Shown piece after piece: positions 53,401 to 61,795 of a DNA stretch of 64,000 nucleotides. Where the stretch lies: contig NZ_PKQQ01000009.1 of NCBI RefSeq assembly GCF_002893095.1, forward strand, positions 1-64,000, given 5' to 3'. How positions within the stretch are numbered: position 1 is the first letter of the stretch; each line of letters begins with the position of its first letter. The notes beneath the pieces were generated by a model. It was not told the DNA's origin, ran no database searches, and saw only the letters and a program-made list of their open reading frames with translations. Both the position numbers and the translations under genes were made by a program. Source of the DNA: Stenotrophomonas sp. VV52 (GTDB lineage Bacteria; Pseudomonadota; Gammaproteobacteria; Xanthomonadales; Xanthomonadaceae).

Positions 53401-53605
53401 TTCAGGTGACCTGCGGCGCATGCCGGCAGGTTGAAACGGGAAGCCGGTGACGCAACAGGTCCAGCCTGCCGCCACTCCGGCGCTGCCCCCGCAACGGTAA
53501 GCGTGGAACACCAGGCAATACGCCACTGTGCTCGTGCATGGGAAGGCGCCTGGTGCGATGGTCCGCCATCGGCCCGCGAGCCCGGAGACCGGCCTGGAAG
53601 ACGAC
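53401..53605 (+). promoter_or_regulatory. Cobalamin (B12) riboswitch
   Basis: Upstream of btuB. Recognisable conserved parts in order: GGGAAGCCGGTGACGC (53438-53453), CTGCCCCCGCAACGGTAA (53483-53500), the B12 box core GCCACTG (53522-53528), GGGAAGGCG (about 53540), and AGCCCGGAGACCGGCC (53579-53594). About 125 bases then lead to the btuB start. Binding of adenosylcobalamin or a related corrinoid would lower btuB expression. Confidence 0.93.
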
Positions 53606-53731
53606 TGGTTGCGATGCGGCGGGCATGGCGGCGGCAAGCAGTGCCGTGCGCGCTGCCCACCGTCGCGCGTCTTCCGTTGACCACCACCCCCAATCTTGCC
53701 GCGCGGGCGTGCGCGGTGCATGGAGTCAACG

Positions 53732-55573
53732 ATGAAGCTGCAGATCCAAACGCTTTCCCTTGCCGTACTGACGGCGCTGCCGCTGCTGGCGGCCGCCCAG
53801 GACGATGCCGCCGCACTGGACCCGATCCTGGTCACCGCTACGCGTACCCCGATCGCCCTGCACGACAGCATCTCGCCGGCGCAGGTGATCGACCGCGCCG
53901 AGATCGAGCGCAGCCAGGCGCCGTCGCTGCAGGACCTGCTGCGCGGCCGTGCCGGCATCAACATCAACAACAGCGGCGGGCTCGGCAAGCAGAGCTCGCT
54001 GTTCCTGCGCGGCACCAACTCGGCCCACACCCTGGTGCTGGTCGACGGCGTACGCATCAACACCGGCGACCTTGGCCTGGCCATGCTGCAGGACCTGCCG
54101 CTGGCCCAGATCGAACGCGTGGAGATCGTGCGCGGCCCGCAGTCCAGCCTGTACGGCGCCGACGCCATCGGTGGCGTGATCCAGATCTTCACCCGCCGCA
54201 ATGCCGGCGACTTTGCGCCGCACCTGCAGCTGGGCGGTGGCAGCAACGGCCTGCGTGAAGCCAGCGGCGGCTTCGGCGGCACCGGCGCGCGCGGCTGGTT
54301 CGGCACCGACATCGCCTACCAGCACACCGACGGCATCAATGCCTGCCGTGGCGATGCAGCCACCTTCGCCGGCTGTGGTGCCGACGAGCCCGACCGCGAC
54401 GGCTACCGCAACCTGTCGATGAGCCTGCGCGGTGGTTATTCTCTGACCGACACGCTGCAGGTGGAAGGCACCGCGCTGCGCGCCGAAGGCGAGAACCATT
54501 ACGACGGCTACTACAACTACTCTGAAACGCTGCAGCAGGTGCTGGGCGGCAAGGTCCGCTACACGCCCAGCGAGCGCTTCACCCTGACCGCCAACGTCGG
54601 CCGCGCCGACAACGAGTCGGACAACTACAACGACAGCACTTGGCTGGGCGCGGCACAGACCCACCGCGACAGTGCTTCGGTGCAGGCCGATGTGGGCATC
54701 GCCGAGGGCCAGCTGCTCAGCGCCGGCGTGGATTGGAGCCAGGACAACCTGGACGGCAGCAGCGCGGGGTATCTGGTCGACAGCCGCGACAACACCGGCG
54801 TGTTCGTGCAGTACCAGGGCCGTTTCGGTGCGCACCAGCTGCAGGCCAGCCTGCGCAACGACGACAACGAGCAGTTCGGCAACCACACCACCGGCAGCCT
54901 GGGCTGGGGCATGGACCTGGCGCGCGGCTTCCGTTTGAACGCAAGCTACGGTACCGCGTTCAAGGCGCCGACCTTCAGCGACCTGTACGACCCGTGGAGC
55001 GGTGTGCCGGGGCTGGACCCGGAGAAGTCGAAGAGCGCCAACCTCGGCGTTGCGCAGCAGGGCGATGGCTGGCGTTGGGGGTTGGATGTGTATGAAACCC
55101 GCATCGACGACCTGATCACCTATGACGCCACCACCTTCATGATGTCGCAGGTGGAGAAGGCGCGTATTCGGGGTGCCGAGCTGACGGGCTTCATCACGTT
55201 GGCCGGGTTCGATTTCAATGCGCAGCTGAGCCATACCGACCCGCGCAACCGCACCGACGGCAGCGCGCAGTTCGACAACTGGCTGGCGCGCCGCGCGCAG
55301 GATACGGCGCGGTTGGATATCGACCGCCGCTTCGGCGACTTCCGCGCCGGTGTCACCGCGACCGGTTCGGGCAAGCGGTATGACAATGCCGACAACACGG
55401 TGCGGCTGGCGGGCTATGGCACGGTGGACCTGCGCCTGGAGTATGCGATCAACCGCGACTGGTCGGTGCTGGGTCGGGTGAGCAGTCTGTTCGACCGCGA
55501 GTACGAGACCGTGGCGTGGTTCAATCAGCCGGGGCGTGAGTACCGGTTGAGCGTGCGGTACCAGCCGAAGTAA
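53732..55573 (+). CDS. btuB: TonB-dependent vitamin B12 receptor
   Basis: 613 aa from the ATG at 53732 with GGAG eight bases upstream (an ATG four codons earlier is less well placed). Signal peptide ending LLAAAQ, TonB box DPILVTATRTP, plug domain LLRGRAGININNSGG, LFLRGTNSAHTLVLVDGVR, ERVEIVRGPQSSLYGADAIGG (in part), and a barrel of 22 predicted strands ending REYRLSVRYQPK. The size equals BtuB, and the B12 riboswitch upstream fixes the ligand as a corrinoid. Confidence 0.94.
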   Translation: MKLQIQTLSLAVLTALPLLAAAQDDAAALDPILVTATRTPIALHDSISPAQVIDRAEIERSQAPSLQDLLRGRAGININNSGGLGKQSSLFLRGTNSAHTLVLVDGVRINTGDLGLAMLQDLPLAQIERVEIVRGPQSSLYGADAIGGVIQIFTRRNAGDFAPHLQLGGGSNGLREASGGFGGTGARGWFGTDIAYQHTDGINACRGDAATFAGCGADEPDRDGYRNLSMSLRGGYSLTDTLQVEGTALRAEGENHYDGYYNYSETLQQVLGGKVRYTPSERFTLTANVGRADNESDNYNDSTWLGAAQTHRDSASVQADVGIAEGQLLSAGVDWSQDNLDGSSAGYLVDSRDNTGVFVQYQGRFGAHQLQASLRNDDNEQFGNHTTGSLGWGMDLARGFRLNASYGTAFKAPTFSDLYDPWSGVPGLDPEKSKSANLGVAQQGDGWRWGLDVYETRIDDLITYDATTFMMSQVEKARIRGAELTGFITLAGFDFNAQLSHTDPRNRTDGSAQFDNWLARRAQDTARLDIDRRFGDFRAGVTATGSGKRYDNADNTVRLAGYGTVDLRLEYAINRDWSVLGRVSSLFDREYETVAWFNQPGREYRLSVRYQPK

Positions 55574-55620
55574 GGCTATTCGGGCTGGCCGGCATCGAGA
55601 GGTGCCGGCCAGAGGTTGCG

Positions 55621-55646
55621 GGTTGCCGGCCAGCGGCCGGCACTAC
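55621..55646. repeat. GTAG-type REP whose head forms the gph stop codon
   Basis: GCCGGCCAGCGGCCGGC plus ACTAC, read on the minus strand as GTAGTGCCGGCC. The gph stop TAG (55643-55645) is the TAG of this GTAG. It lies between btuB and gph. Confidence 0.75.
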
Positions 55647-56293
55647 AGATCCAGCAGTTCCTGCAGGTTGTCCATCACCGCTACTGCTTCTACATTTTCC
55701 AGGTCCAGGCCACGCGGATAGCCGTATCGCACAAGCGCGACGGGCATGCGTGCGTCGACGGCGGCGCGGTAATCGGTGATCGAGTCGCCGACCATCAGCG
55801 CCGCTTCGGGCGCGACATCGAACGCGGCCGCGATGTGCCGCAGCGGTTCGCCATTGGGCTTGCGTTCGGGCAGCGAGTCGCCGCCGAGCACCTTGGCGAA
55901 ATAGTCCTGCACGCCCAGGTGCGCGAGCAGCGGGCCGACCATGGCCACCGGTTTGTTGGTGCAGATCGCCAGCGGAACGTTGCGTGCCTGCAGTGCCTGC
56001 AGCGCCGGCACCACCCCATCGAACAGGCGCGGGCTGCGCAGCAGGCAGGCCTCGTAGTGGCGCATGAAACCGGGCATCACCTTCGCAAGGTCGATGTCGC
56101 TGTGGGCGGCGGTGAAGGCCTGTTCCACCAGCCGGCGCACGCCGTCACCGATCCAGGTGAGCACCGTGGCTTCGGGCACGCGCGGCAGCTGCCAGTCTTC
56201 CAGGGTGCGGTTGAGCGCTTCGGCGATATCGGCGGCGCTGTCGACCAGCGTGCCGTCGAGGTCGAAGATGACCAGCGGATAGGGATAGGACAC
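55643..56293 (-). CDS. gph: Phosphoglycolate phosphatase (HAD superfamily)
   Basis: 216 aa with a GTG start at 56291-56293; the protein then begins MSYPYPLVIFDLDGTLVDS, with motif I DLDGT directly in place. Motif II is ICTNKP, the Lys of motif III is in ERKPNGEPL, and motif IV is LMVGDSITDYRAA. It removes 2-phosphoglycolate formed during DNA repair or oxygenation. The stop codon is part of a REP element. Confidence 0.9.
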   Translation of the reverse strand: MSYPYPLVIFDLDGTLVDSAADIAEALNRTLEDWQLPRVPEATVLTWIGDGVRRLVEQAFTAAHSDIDLAKVMPGFMRHYEACLLRSPRLFDGVVPALQALQARNVPLAICTNKPVAMVGPLLAHLGVQDYFAKVLGGDSLPERKPNGEPLRHIAAAFDVAPEAALMVGDSITDYRAAVDARMPVALVRYGYPRGLDLENVEAVAVMDNLQELLDL

Positions 56294-56422
56294 GGGGGAG
56301 CCTTGCGTGGGGAATCCCCATTGTAAGTGCGCACCCGTGCAACGAATCGGACCACTGCCGGTGGTGTTTCCCCGATTGCCGAGGCATAAGCTGGCCTTCC
56401 TCCCCGCTACGGACGTCGCCCC

Positions 56423-57061
56423 ATGAAGATTGCCCTCGTTGGTGCCACCGGCAACATCGGCCGTGAAATCACCCGCCAGGCCCTGGCCCGCGGCCATCAG
56501 GTCACCACCATCGTGCGCCGTAAGACGGACCTCCCTGCCGAACTGGACGGCGCGCAGCTGGCCGTGGCCGCGCTGGACGACACCGACGCCCTGGCGGCCG
56601 CCATCGCTGGCCATGACGTGCTGGCCAGCGCGTTCGGCCCGCGGCCGGGCGACGACCCGTCCACCGTAACCACGGTGACCGCTCAACTGGTCAAGGCCGC
56701 CCGCCAGGCTGGCGTGCCGCGCTTCCTGATGGTCGGCGGCGCCGGCACCCTGGAAGTCGCCCCGGGCGTGCAGCTGGTGGACACCGAGGGCTTTCCGGAC
56801 GCATACAAGCCGGTGGCGCTGGCCGCGCGTGAAGCGTTCAACCTGCTGCAGAAGGTGGACGACCTGGATTGGACGTTCTATTCGCCGGCCGCCGAAATCG
56901 GCCCGGGGCCGCAGAAGGGTGGGTTCCGTACGCAGGCGACGCAGTTCCTGGTCGGCGCCGATGGGCACAGCCGGATCAGTTACGCGGACTACGCCGATGC
57001 GTTCGTCAGCGAGATCGAGTCGCCGCAGTATGTGAAGCAGGTGGCGACCGTGGCGTATTGA
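56423..57061 (+). CDS. NAD(P)-binding atypical SDR (NmrA/YesF-like)
   Basis: 212-aa single-domain Rossmann protein: MKIALVGATGNIGREITRQAL gives the GxxGxxG site at residues 7-13. VTTIVRRKTDL, DVLASAFGPRPGDDPSTV and FLMVGGAGTLEVAPGVQLVD follow, as in NAD(P)H-binding SDRs of the NmrA group. The classical YxxxK pair is absent, so it may be a sensor or a reductase of unknown substrate. Single gene; divergent from gph. Confidence 0.82.
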   Translation: MKIALVGATGNIGREITRQALARGHQVTTIVRRKTDLPAELDGAQLAVAALDDTDALAAAIAGHDVLASAFGPRPGDDPSTVTTVTAQLVKAARQAGVPRFLMVGGAGTLEVAPGVQLVDTEGFPDAYKPVALAAREAFNLLQKVDDLDWTFYSPAAEIGPGPQKGGFRTQATQFLVGADGHSRISYADYADAFVSEIESPQYVKQVATVAY

Positions 57062-57084
57062 GGTCGGTGGGGCGACGTGCAGAC

Positions 57085-57279
57085 TCGATTGGGGGTCATG
57101 CCCTACCGCGCGTTGCCCTGCCATCGGCGGTCGACTGGGGTGCGACCCTACCGGCAGTTTTTCGCCTGCGCTGAGCGCGCGCGGTCGTTCGGACGCAGCG
57201 GGATTTCCCCGGTAGGGTCGCGTCCCAATCGACCGCCGATAACGGTGATCACACCGGCGAAGGCATGACCCCGGATCGA
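57085..57279. repeat. Nested inverted repeats (GGTAGGG-type REP structure)
   Basis: Inner arms 57123-57154 and 57209-57240 are reverse complements at 29 of 32 positions. Outer arms 57085-57102 and 57262-57279 match at 16 of 18. They fill most of the 249 bases between the NmrA-like gene and dinB, which run towards each other. No gene or T-run is visible inside. Confidence 0.8.
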
Positions 57280-57310
57280 AGCAGCACCCACCCGACAAGC
57301 ACGCCCACGG

Positions 57311-58390
57311 TCACCCGTTCAGCGGATCGAACAATCCCAGCTGCATCACGCCTTCACGTTCGCGGAATCCCCCCAACCCCACGCCCACCAGGCGATAGCG
57401 CGTCTCCGCCGGCAGGTCTACCCGCGCGCGCAGTGCCAGCGCGATGTCGCGCAGCTCTTCCAGCGTTTCCGGCGGCGATTCCGGGGTGAAGCTGCGGGTG
57501 ATGATGCGGAACTGCGAGGTCTTCAACTTCAGCACCACCGTGTGCCCCACCCGCTCGGTCTTGCGCGTGGCCTGCCAGGTCTTGCCCGCCAGTTCCACGA
57601 TGGCCGGCTCCAGCGCCTCCAGCGGCAGATCCTCGGCGAAGGTGTCTTCAGAGGAAATCGACTGCACCTGCTGGTCCGGCTCCACCGGCCGCTCGTCGAT
57701 GCCGCGCGCGCGCCGGTACAGGCTGCCGCCATAGCTGCCGAAGCGCGCTTCCAGCAGCTCCAGCGGCAGCGCGCGCAGGTCGCCGACGGTGACGATGCCA
57801 AGCTCGGCCAGCTTGCCCTCCATCACCTTGCCCACGCCCGGCACGCGCTTCACCGGCAGTGGGGTGAGGAACTGCTCGATCCGGTGCGGCGGCACCACGA
57901 ACTGGCCGTCCGGCTTGCGCCAATCCGAGGCGATCTTGGCCAGGAACTTGTTCGGCGCGATGCCTGCCGACGCGGTGAGCTGGGTCTCTTCACGTATCTG
58001 CGCGCGGATCTGCTGGGCGATCTCGGTCGCCACGGTCATGCCGCCCTTGTGCACGGTCACGTCCAGGTAGGCCTCGTCCAGCGATAGCGGCTCCACCAGG
58101 TCGGTGTGGCGCAGGAAGATCTCGCGCACCTGGCGCGATACCGCCTTGTAGCGCACGAAATCGGGCGGCACGAACACCGCGTCCGGGCACAGCCGTTCGG
58201 CGCGCAGCGCGGGCATCGCCGAGCGGATCCCGAACACGCGCGCCTCGTAGGAAGCCGCGCAGACCACTGAGCGCGCACCCTTCCACGCCACCACCACCGG
58301 CTTGCCGCGCAGCGACGGATCGTCGCGCTGCTCCACCGACGCGTAGAACGCGTCCATGTCGACGTGGATGATCTTGCGTTGTGCGGACAC
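57311..58390 (-). CDS. dinB: DNA polymerase IV (Y family)
   Basis: Error-prone translesion polymerase. The 359-aa protein has the catalytic blocks HVDMDAFYASVEQRDDP, ARSVVCAASYEARVFGIRSAMP, and PLSLDEAYLDVT with the paired acids. SAGIAPNKFLAKIASD follows, then a helix-hairpin-helix (VPGVGKVMEGKLAELGI) and the little-finger domain. It ends LGLFDPLNG; a QLxLF-type clamp-binding motif (MQLGLFD) lies at the C-terminus. I saw no clear LexA box upstream. Confidence 0.95.
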   Translation of the reverse strand: MSAQRKIIHVDMDAFYASVEQRDDPSLRGKPVVVAWKGARSVVCAASYEARVFGIRSAMPALRAERLCPDAVFVPPDFVRYKAVSRQVREIFLRHTDLVEPLSLDEAYLDVTVHKGGMTVATEIAQQIRAQIREETQLTASAGIAPNKFLAKIASDWRKPDGQFVVPPHRIEQFLTPLPVKRVPGVGKVMEGKLAELGIVTVGDLRALPLELLEARFGSYGGSLYRRARGIDERPVEPDQQVQSISSEDTFAEDLPLEALEPAIVELAGKTWQATRKTERVGHTVVLKLKTSQFRIITRSFTPESPPETLEELRDIALALRARVDLPAETRYRLVGVGLGGFREREGVMQLGLFDPLNG

Positions 58391-58632
58391 GGCGGTGGCT
58401 CAAGGCCCAGGGCGGAAGAAAGATATGAACAGATTACAGCCACACGCCTGGGTATGGTCTTTTCATAACAACAACATGCGTTTTTCAAGCTGAAAACACT
58501 ACGCCGGCGTACGGTTAAAACGTTTGATTGAATGAAAAATACGCTGCACTCTTGGGCACTTTCATTGGCAACCAACAGCCGCCTCCGGGCCGGCGCCAAC
58601 ACGATGTCACCTTCCTCAGGATTGCGTTTTCC
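58391..58632. promoter_or_regulatory. Divergent region dinB / fabA with an AT-rich palindrome
   Basis: 242 bases holding the promoters of dinB (minus) and fabAB (plus). The AT-rich middle contains TTTTCA-AGC-TGAAAA (58482-58496), a perfect inverted repeat, and a second AT-rich stretch at 58513-58540. These are candidate sites for regulation of fabAB. No match to E. coli FabR or FadR sites was recognised. Confidence 0.4.
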
Positions 58633-59148
58633 ATGACTCGTCTCCACGCGTTCTCGCGCGAACAGCTGCTGGCCAGTGCCCGTGGCGAACTGTTCGGGCC
58701 GGGCAGCGGTCGCCTGCCCAACGATCCGATGCTGATGTTCGACCGCATCACCGACATCCGCGATGAAGGCGGTCCACACGGCAAGGGCTACGTGCGCGCT
58801 GAGCTGGATATCCGCCCCGACCTGTGGTTCTTCGGCTGCCATTTCATCGGTGACCCGGTGATGCCCGGTTGCCTGGGCCTGGACGCGATGTGGCAGCTCA
58901 CCGGCTTCTACCTCACCTGGCTGGGCGCGCCCGGCCGTGGCCGCGCACTGGGTTGCGGTGAAGTGAAGTTCACCGGCCAGGTGCTGCCGGACGCCAAGCT
59001 CGTCACCTACGAAATCGACATCACCCGCGTCATCAACCGCAAGCTGGTCATGGCGCAGTCCGATGCGCGCATGCTGGTCGATGGCCGCGAAATCTATACC
59101 GCAAAGGACCTCCGCGTAGGTCTGTTCACTTCCACCGAGAACTTCTGA
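58633..59148 (+). CDS. fabA: 3-hydroxydecanoyl-ACP dehydratase/isomerase
   Basis: Dehydrates 3-hydroxydecanoyl-ACP and isomerises the product to cis-3, the branch point of anaerobic unsaturated fatty acid synthesis. 171 aa from the ATG at 58633, the exact family length; earlier in-frame starts only add unrelated residues. The active-site His70 and Asp84 are present in [20 protein letters not shown]. The TGATG junction overlaps fabB by one base. Confidence 0.96.
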   Translation: MTRLHAFSREQLLASARGELFGPGSGRLPNDPMLMFDRITDIRDEGGPHGKGYVRAELDIRPDLWFFGCHFIGDPVMPGCLGLDAMWQLTGFYLTWLGAPGRGRALGCGEVKFTGQVLPDAKLVTYEIDITRVINRKLVMAQSDARMLVDGREIYTAKDLRVGLFTSTENF

Positions 59149-60356
59149 TGCGTCGTGTCGTCATTACCGGAATGGGCATCACCTCGTGCCTGGGCAACGA
59201 TCTGGACACCGTGTCCGCCGCACTGCGTGAAGGCCGTCCCGGCATCCGCAACCTGCCCGACCATGCCGAAGCCGGCCTGCGCAGCCACGTCGGCGGCAAC
59301 GTCGAGCTGGACCTGGACGCGCAGATCGACCGCAAGCTGAAGCGCTTCATGAGCGATGCCTCGGCCTACGCCTACATCGCCATGCGCGACGCCATCGCCG
59401 ACGCCGGCCTGGACGAGTCGCAGGTGGTGAATCCGCGCACCGGGCTGATCGCCGGTTCCGGCGGCGGTTCCAGCCAGTGGCAGGTGGAGTCGGCCGACAT
59501 CCTGCGCGCGCGCGGCGTGCGCAAGGTCGGCCCGTACATGGTGCCGCGCACGATGTGCTCGACCGTGTCGGCGTGCCTGGCCACCGCGTTCCAGATCAAG
59601 GGCCTGAGCTATTCGCTGTCGGCCGCGTGCGCGACCTCGGCACATTGCATCGGCGCCGCCGCGGACCTGATCCGTCATGGCGCGCAGGACGTGATGTTCG
59701 CCGGTGGCGGTGAAGACCTGCACTGGTCGATGAGCGTGATGTTCGATGCGATGGGCGCGCTGTCGACCCGCTTCAATGAGACCCCGGCTACTGCCTCGCG
59801 CCCGTACGACAAGGACCGCGACGGCTTCGTCATCGCCGGTGGCGGCGGCATGCTGGTGCTGGAGGACTACGACCACGCTGTTGCCCGTGGCGCGCGCATT
59901 TACGCCGAGCTGATCGGCTACGGCGTGACCTCCGACGGTGCCGACATGGTCGCCCCGTCCGGTGAGGGCGCGGTGCGCTGCATGCACATGGCGATGAAGG
60001 ATGTGAGTGGTCCGATCGACTACCTCAACACGCATGGCACCTCGACCCCGCTGGGCGACGTCACCGAGCTGAAGGCGGTGCGCGAAGTGTTCGGCGAATC
60101 GATTCCGCCGCTGTCCTCGACCAAGGCGCTGTCGGGTCATTCGCTGGGCGCGGCGAGCGTGCATGAAGCGATCTACTGCCTGCTGATGATGCGCGATGGC
60201 TTCATGGCCGGTTCGGCCAACATCGGCGAACTGGACCCGGCCGTGGAAGGGTTCCCGATCGTGCGCGAGAGCCAGGACGTGCAGTTGAACACGGTGATGT
60301 CCAACAGCTTCGGCTTTGGCGGCACCAATGCGGCGCTGGTGTTTGGCCGGGTGTAA
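59148..60356 (+). CDS. fabB: 3-oxoacyl-ACP synthase I
   Basis: Condensing enzyme that elongates the cis-3-decenoyl chain from FabA. The 402-aa protein has the nucleophile Cys in [13 protein letters not shown] and the two catalytic histidines in [11 protein letters not shown] and [15 protein letters not shown]. The C-terminal [14 protein letters not shown] loop is present. Co-translated with fabA; a terminator follows 20 bases later. Confidence 0.96.
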   Translation: MRRVVITGMGITSCLGNDLDTVSAALREGRPGIRNLPDHAEAGLRSHVGGNVELDLDAQIDRKLKRFMSDASAYAYIAMRDAIADAGLDESQVVNPRTGLIAGSGGGSSQWQVESADILRARGVRKVGPYMVPRTMCSTVSACLATAFQIKGLSYSLSAACATSAHCIGAAADLIRHGAQDVMFAGGGEDLHWSMSVMFDAMGALSTRFNETPATASRPYDKDRDGFVIAGGGGMLVLEDYDHAVARGARIYAELIGYGVTSDGADMVAPSGEGAVRCMHMAMKDVSGPIDYLNTHGTSTPLGDVTELKAVREVFGESIPPLSSTKALSGHSLGAASVHEAIYCLLMMRDGFMAGSANIGELDPAVEGFPIVRESQDVQLNTVMSNSFGFGGTNAALVFGRV

Positions 60357-60375
60357 TTCCGGCCCGCATCCACAG

Positions 60376-60402
60376 AAAACCCGGCCATGTGCCGGGTTTT
60401 TT
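60376..60402. terminator. Bidirectional rho-independent terminator after fabB
   Basis: Stem AAAACCCGGC / GCCGGGTTTT with a five-base loop and six Ts on the plus strand; the A-tract serves the convergent HAD gene on the minus strand. Confidence 0.9.
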
Positions 60403-60413
60403 GTGCACGCGAC

Positions 60414-61094
60414 TCAGCGCGACAACAGCGGCAGCAGCAATGCGTGGGCGTCGTGCAGGGAATTCACGATGCGGTGGCCGAGGGCGCGCAGCGCTTCGTC
60501 CGGGTGCACCAGGTCGGGCACCTGGATCGCGGTCATGCCGGCGGCGAGCGCGGCGCGGGTACCGGCCGGGGAGTCTTCCAGCGCCAGGCAGCGCGCGGGG
60601 TCCTTGCCCAGCTTGTGCGCGGCCAGCAGGTAGATGTCCGGCGCCGGCTTGGGGTGGGCGACCTGATCGCTGGTGACCACGTGGTCGAAGTACGGCAGCA
60701 GGCCGGCCGCAGCCAGCTTGCGGTTGGCGCGCGGCTGCCGGGTGGAGGTGGCCACCGCGCGCGGAATGCCGTGCGCCTGCAGCAGCTGCAGGAGCTCCAT
60801 GATGCCCGGGCGCAGCGGCAGGCCCTGCTGGGTGCGCGCTTCGTACAGGTCGTGGCAGCGCGCGTACAACGCGGCCACCTGGTCGGCGCGGATGTGCTGC
60901 AGCAGCAGCTGTTCGCAGTCGCGGTCGCCCAGCCCGACCAGCCCCAGCCAGAAGTCATCCGCGAACGGCAGCTGCAGCTCCTGCGCCGCCTGCGACCAGC
61001 AGGCGATGGAGACCCGCTCGCTGTCGATCATCAGGCCATCCATGTCGAAGATGACCGCCTCGGGCAGGAACGGCAGCGCGGGGATCATGGTCAT
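60414..61094 (-). CDS. HAD-superfamily phosphatase (beta-phosphoglucomutase-like subgroup)
   Basis: 226 aa. Motif I is AVIFDMDGLMIDSE, with a helical cap domain after it. Motif II is AVATSTRQP, the Lys is in AHPKPAPDIYLL and motif IV is CLALEDSPAGTRAALAAGM. DMDGLMIDSE and LEDSPAG are typical of sugar-phosphate phosphatases of the YniC/PGMB group; substrate not determinable. It overlaps the stop of rsuA (ATGA). Confidence 0.87.
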   Translation of the reverse strand: MTMIPALPFLPEAVIFDMDGLMIDSERVSIACWSQAAQELQLPFADDFWLGLVGLGDRDCEQLLLQHIRADQVAALYARCHDLYEARTQQGLPLRPGIMELLQLLQAHGIPRAVATSTRQPRANRKLAAAGLLPYFDHVVTSDQVAHPKPAPDIYLLAAHKLGKDPARCLALEDSPAGTRAALAAGMTAIQVPDLVHPDEALRALGHRIVNSLHDAHALLLPLLSR

Positions 61095-61795
61095 GGCACG
61101 TTGAACAGCGTTTCCAGGTCGGCCGCATCGAGGATGCGCCACTCGCCTTCCGGCAGGTCGCCCAGCGAGAGCCCGCCAATGCGGCTGCGGTGCAGCGCCT
61201 GCACGTGGTTGCCCACGGCAGCGAACATGCGCCGTGCCTGGTGGTAACGCCCTTCATGCAGCACCAGTTCGGCCTCGCGCGGCGAGCGCACGTGCAGCTC
61301 GGCCGGCAGCAGCGGTTTGTCGTCTGATTCCAACATCAAGCTGCCGCTGGCGAAACGCGCGGCCTCGTCGCCGTGCAGGTCCTGCGCCAGGGTCACCTGG
61401 TAGGCCTTGTCCAGGCGCGACTTGGGCGAGACGATCCGGTGCAGCAGCGCGCCGTCGTCGGTCATCAGCAGCAGCCCGCTGGTGTCGCGGTCCAGCCGGC
61501 CCACCGACGACAGCAGCGGCGAGCGCTCGCGGTAACGCGGCGGCAGCAGGTCGTAGATCAGCCGGCCCTTGTCCTTGGTCGAACAGGTGTAGTCGCGCGG
61601 CTTGTGCAGCATCAACGTAAGCCCCGCCGGCGGATCCAGCGGCTCGCCTTCCACCCGGATCGCGGCGTGCTCCACCTGGTCGTCGGCATACAGCACCTCA
61701 CCTTCCGCATCGGTCACCAGGCCCTCGCGGAACATCAGCTGGACCTGCTTGCGGCTGCCATAGCCGAGGTTGGCCAGCAGCTTCACCAGCTTCAT
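61091..61795 (-). CDS. rsuA: 16S rRNA pseudouridine synthase, RsuA type
   Basis: 234 aa. The N-terminal S4 RNA-binding domain (MKLVKLLANLGYGSRKQVQLM) is followed by the RsuA/RluB catalytic domain with LMLHKPRDYTCS, VGRLDRDTSGLLLMTDDG carrying the catalytic Asp, and HEGRYHQARRMFAAVGNHV. Expected to form pseudouridine 516 in 16S rRNA. Overlaps both neighbours by four bases, so rsmC-like, rsuA and the HAD gene form one transcript. Confidence 0.9.
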   Translation of the reverse strand: MKLVKLLANLGYGSRKQVQLMFREGLVTDAEGEVLYADDQVEHAAIRVEGEPLDPPAGLTLMLHKPRDYTCSTKDKGRLIYDLLPPRYRERSPLLSSVGRLDRDTSGLLLMTDDGALLHRIVSPKSRLDKAYQVTLAQDLHGDEAARFASGSLMLESDDKPLLPAELHVRSPREAELVLHEGRYHQARRMFAAVGNHVQALHRSRIGGLSLGDLPEGEWRILDAADLETLFNVP

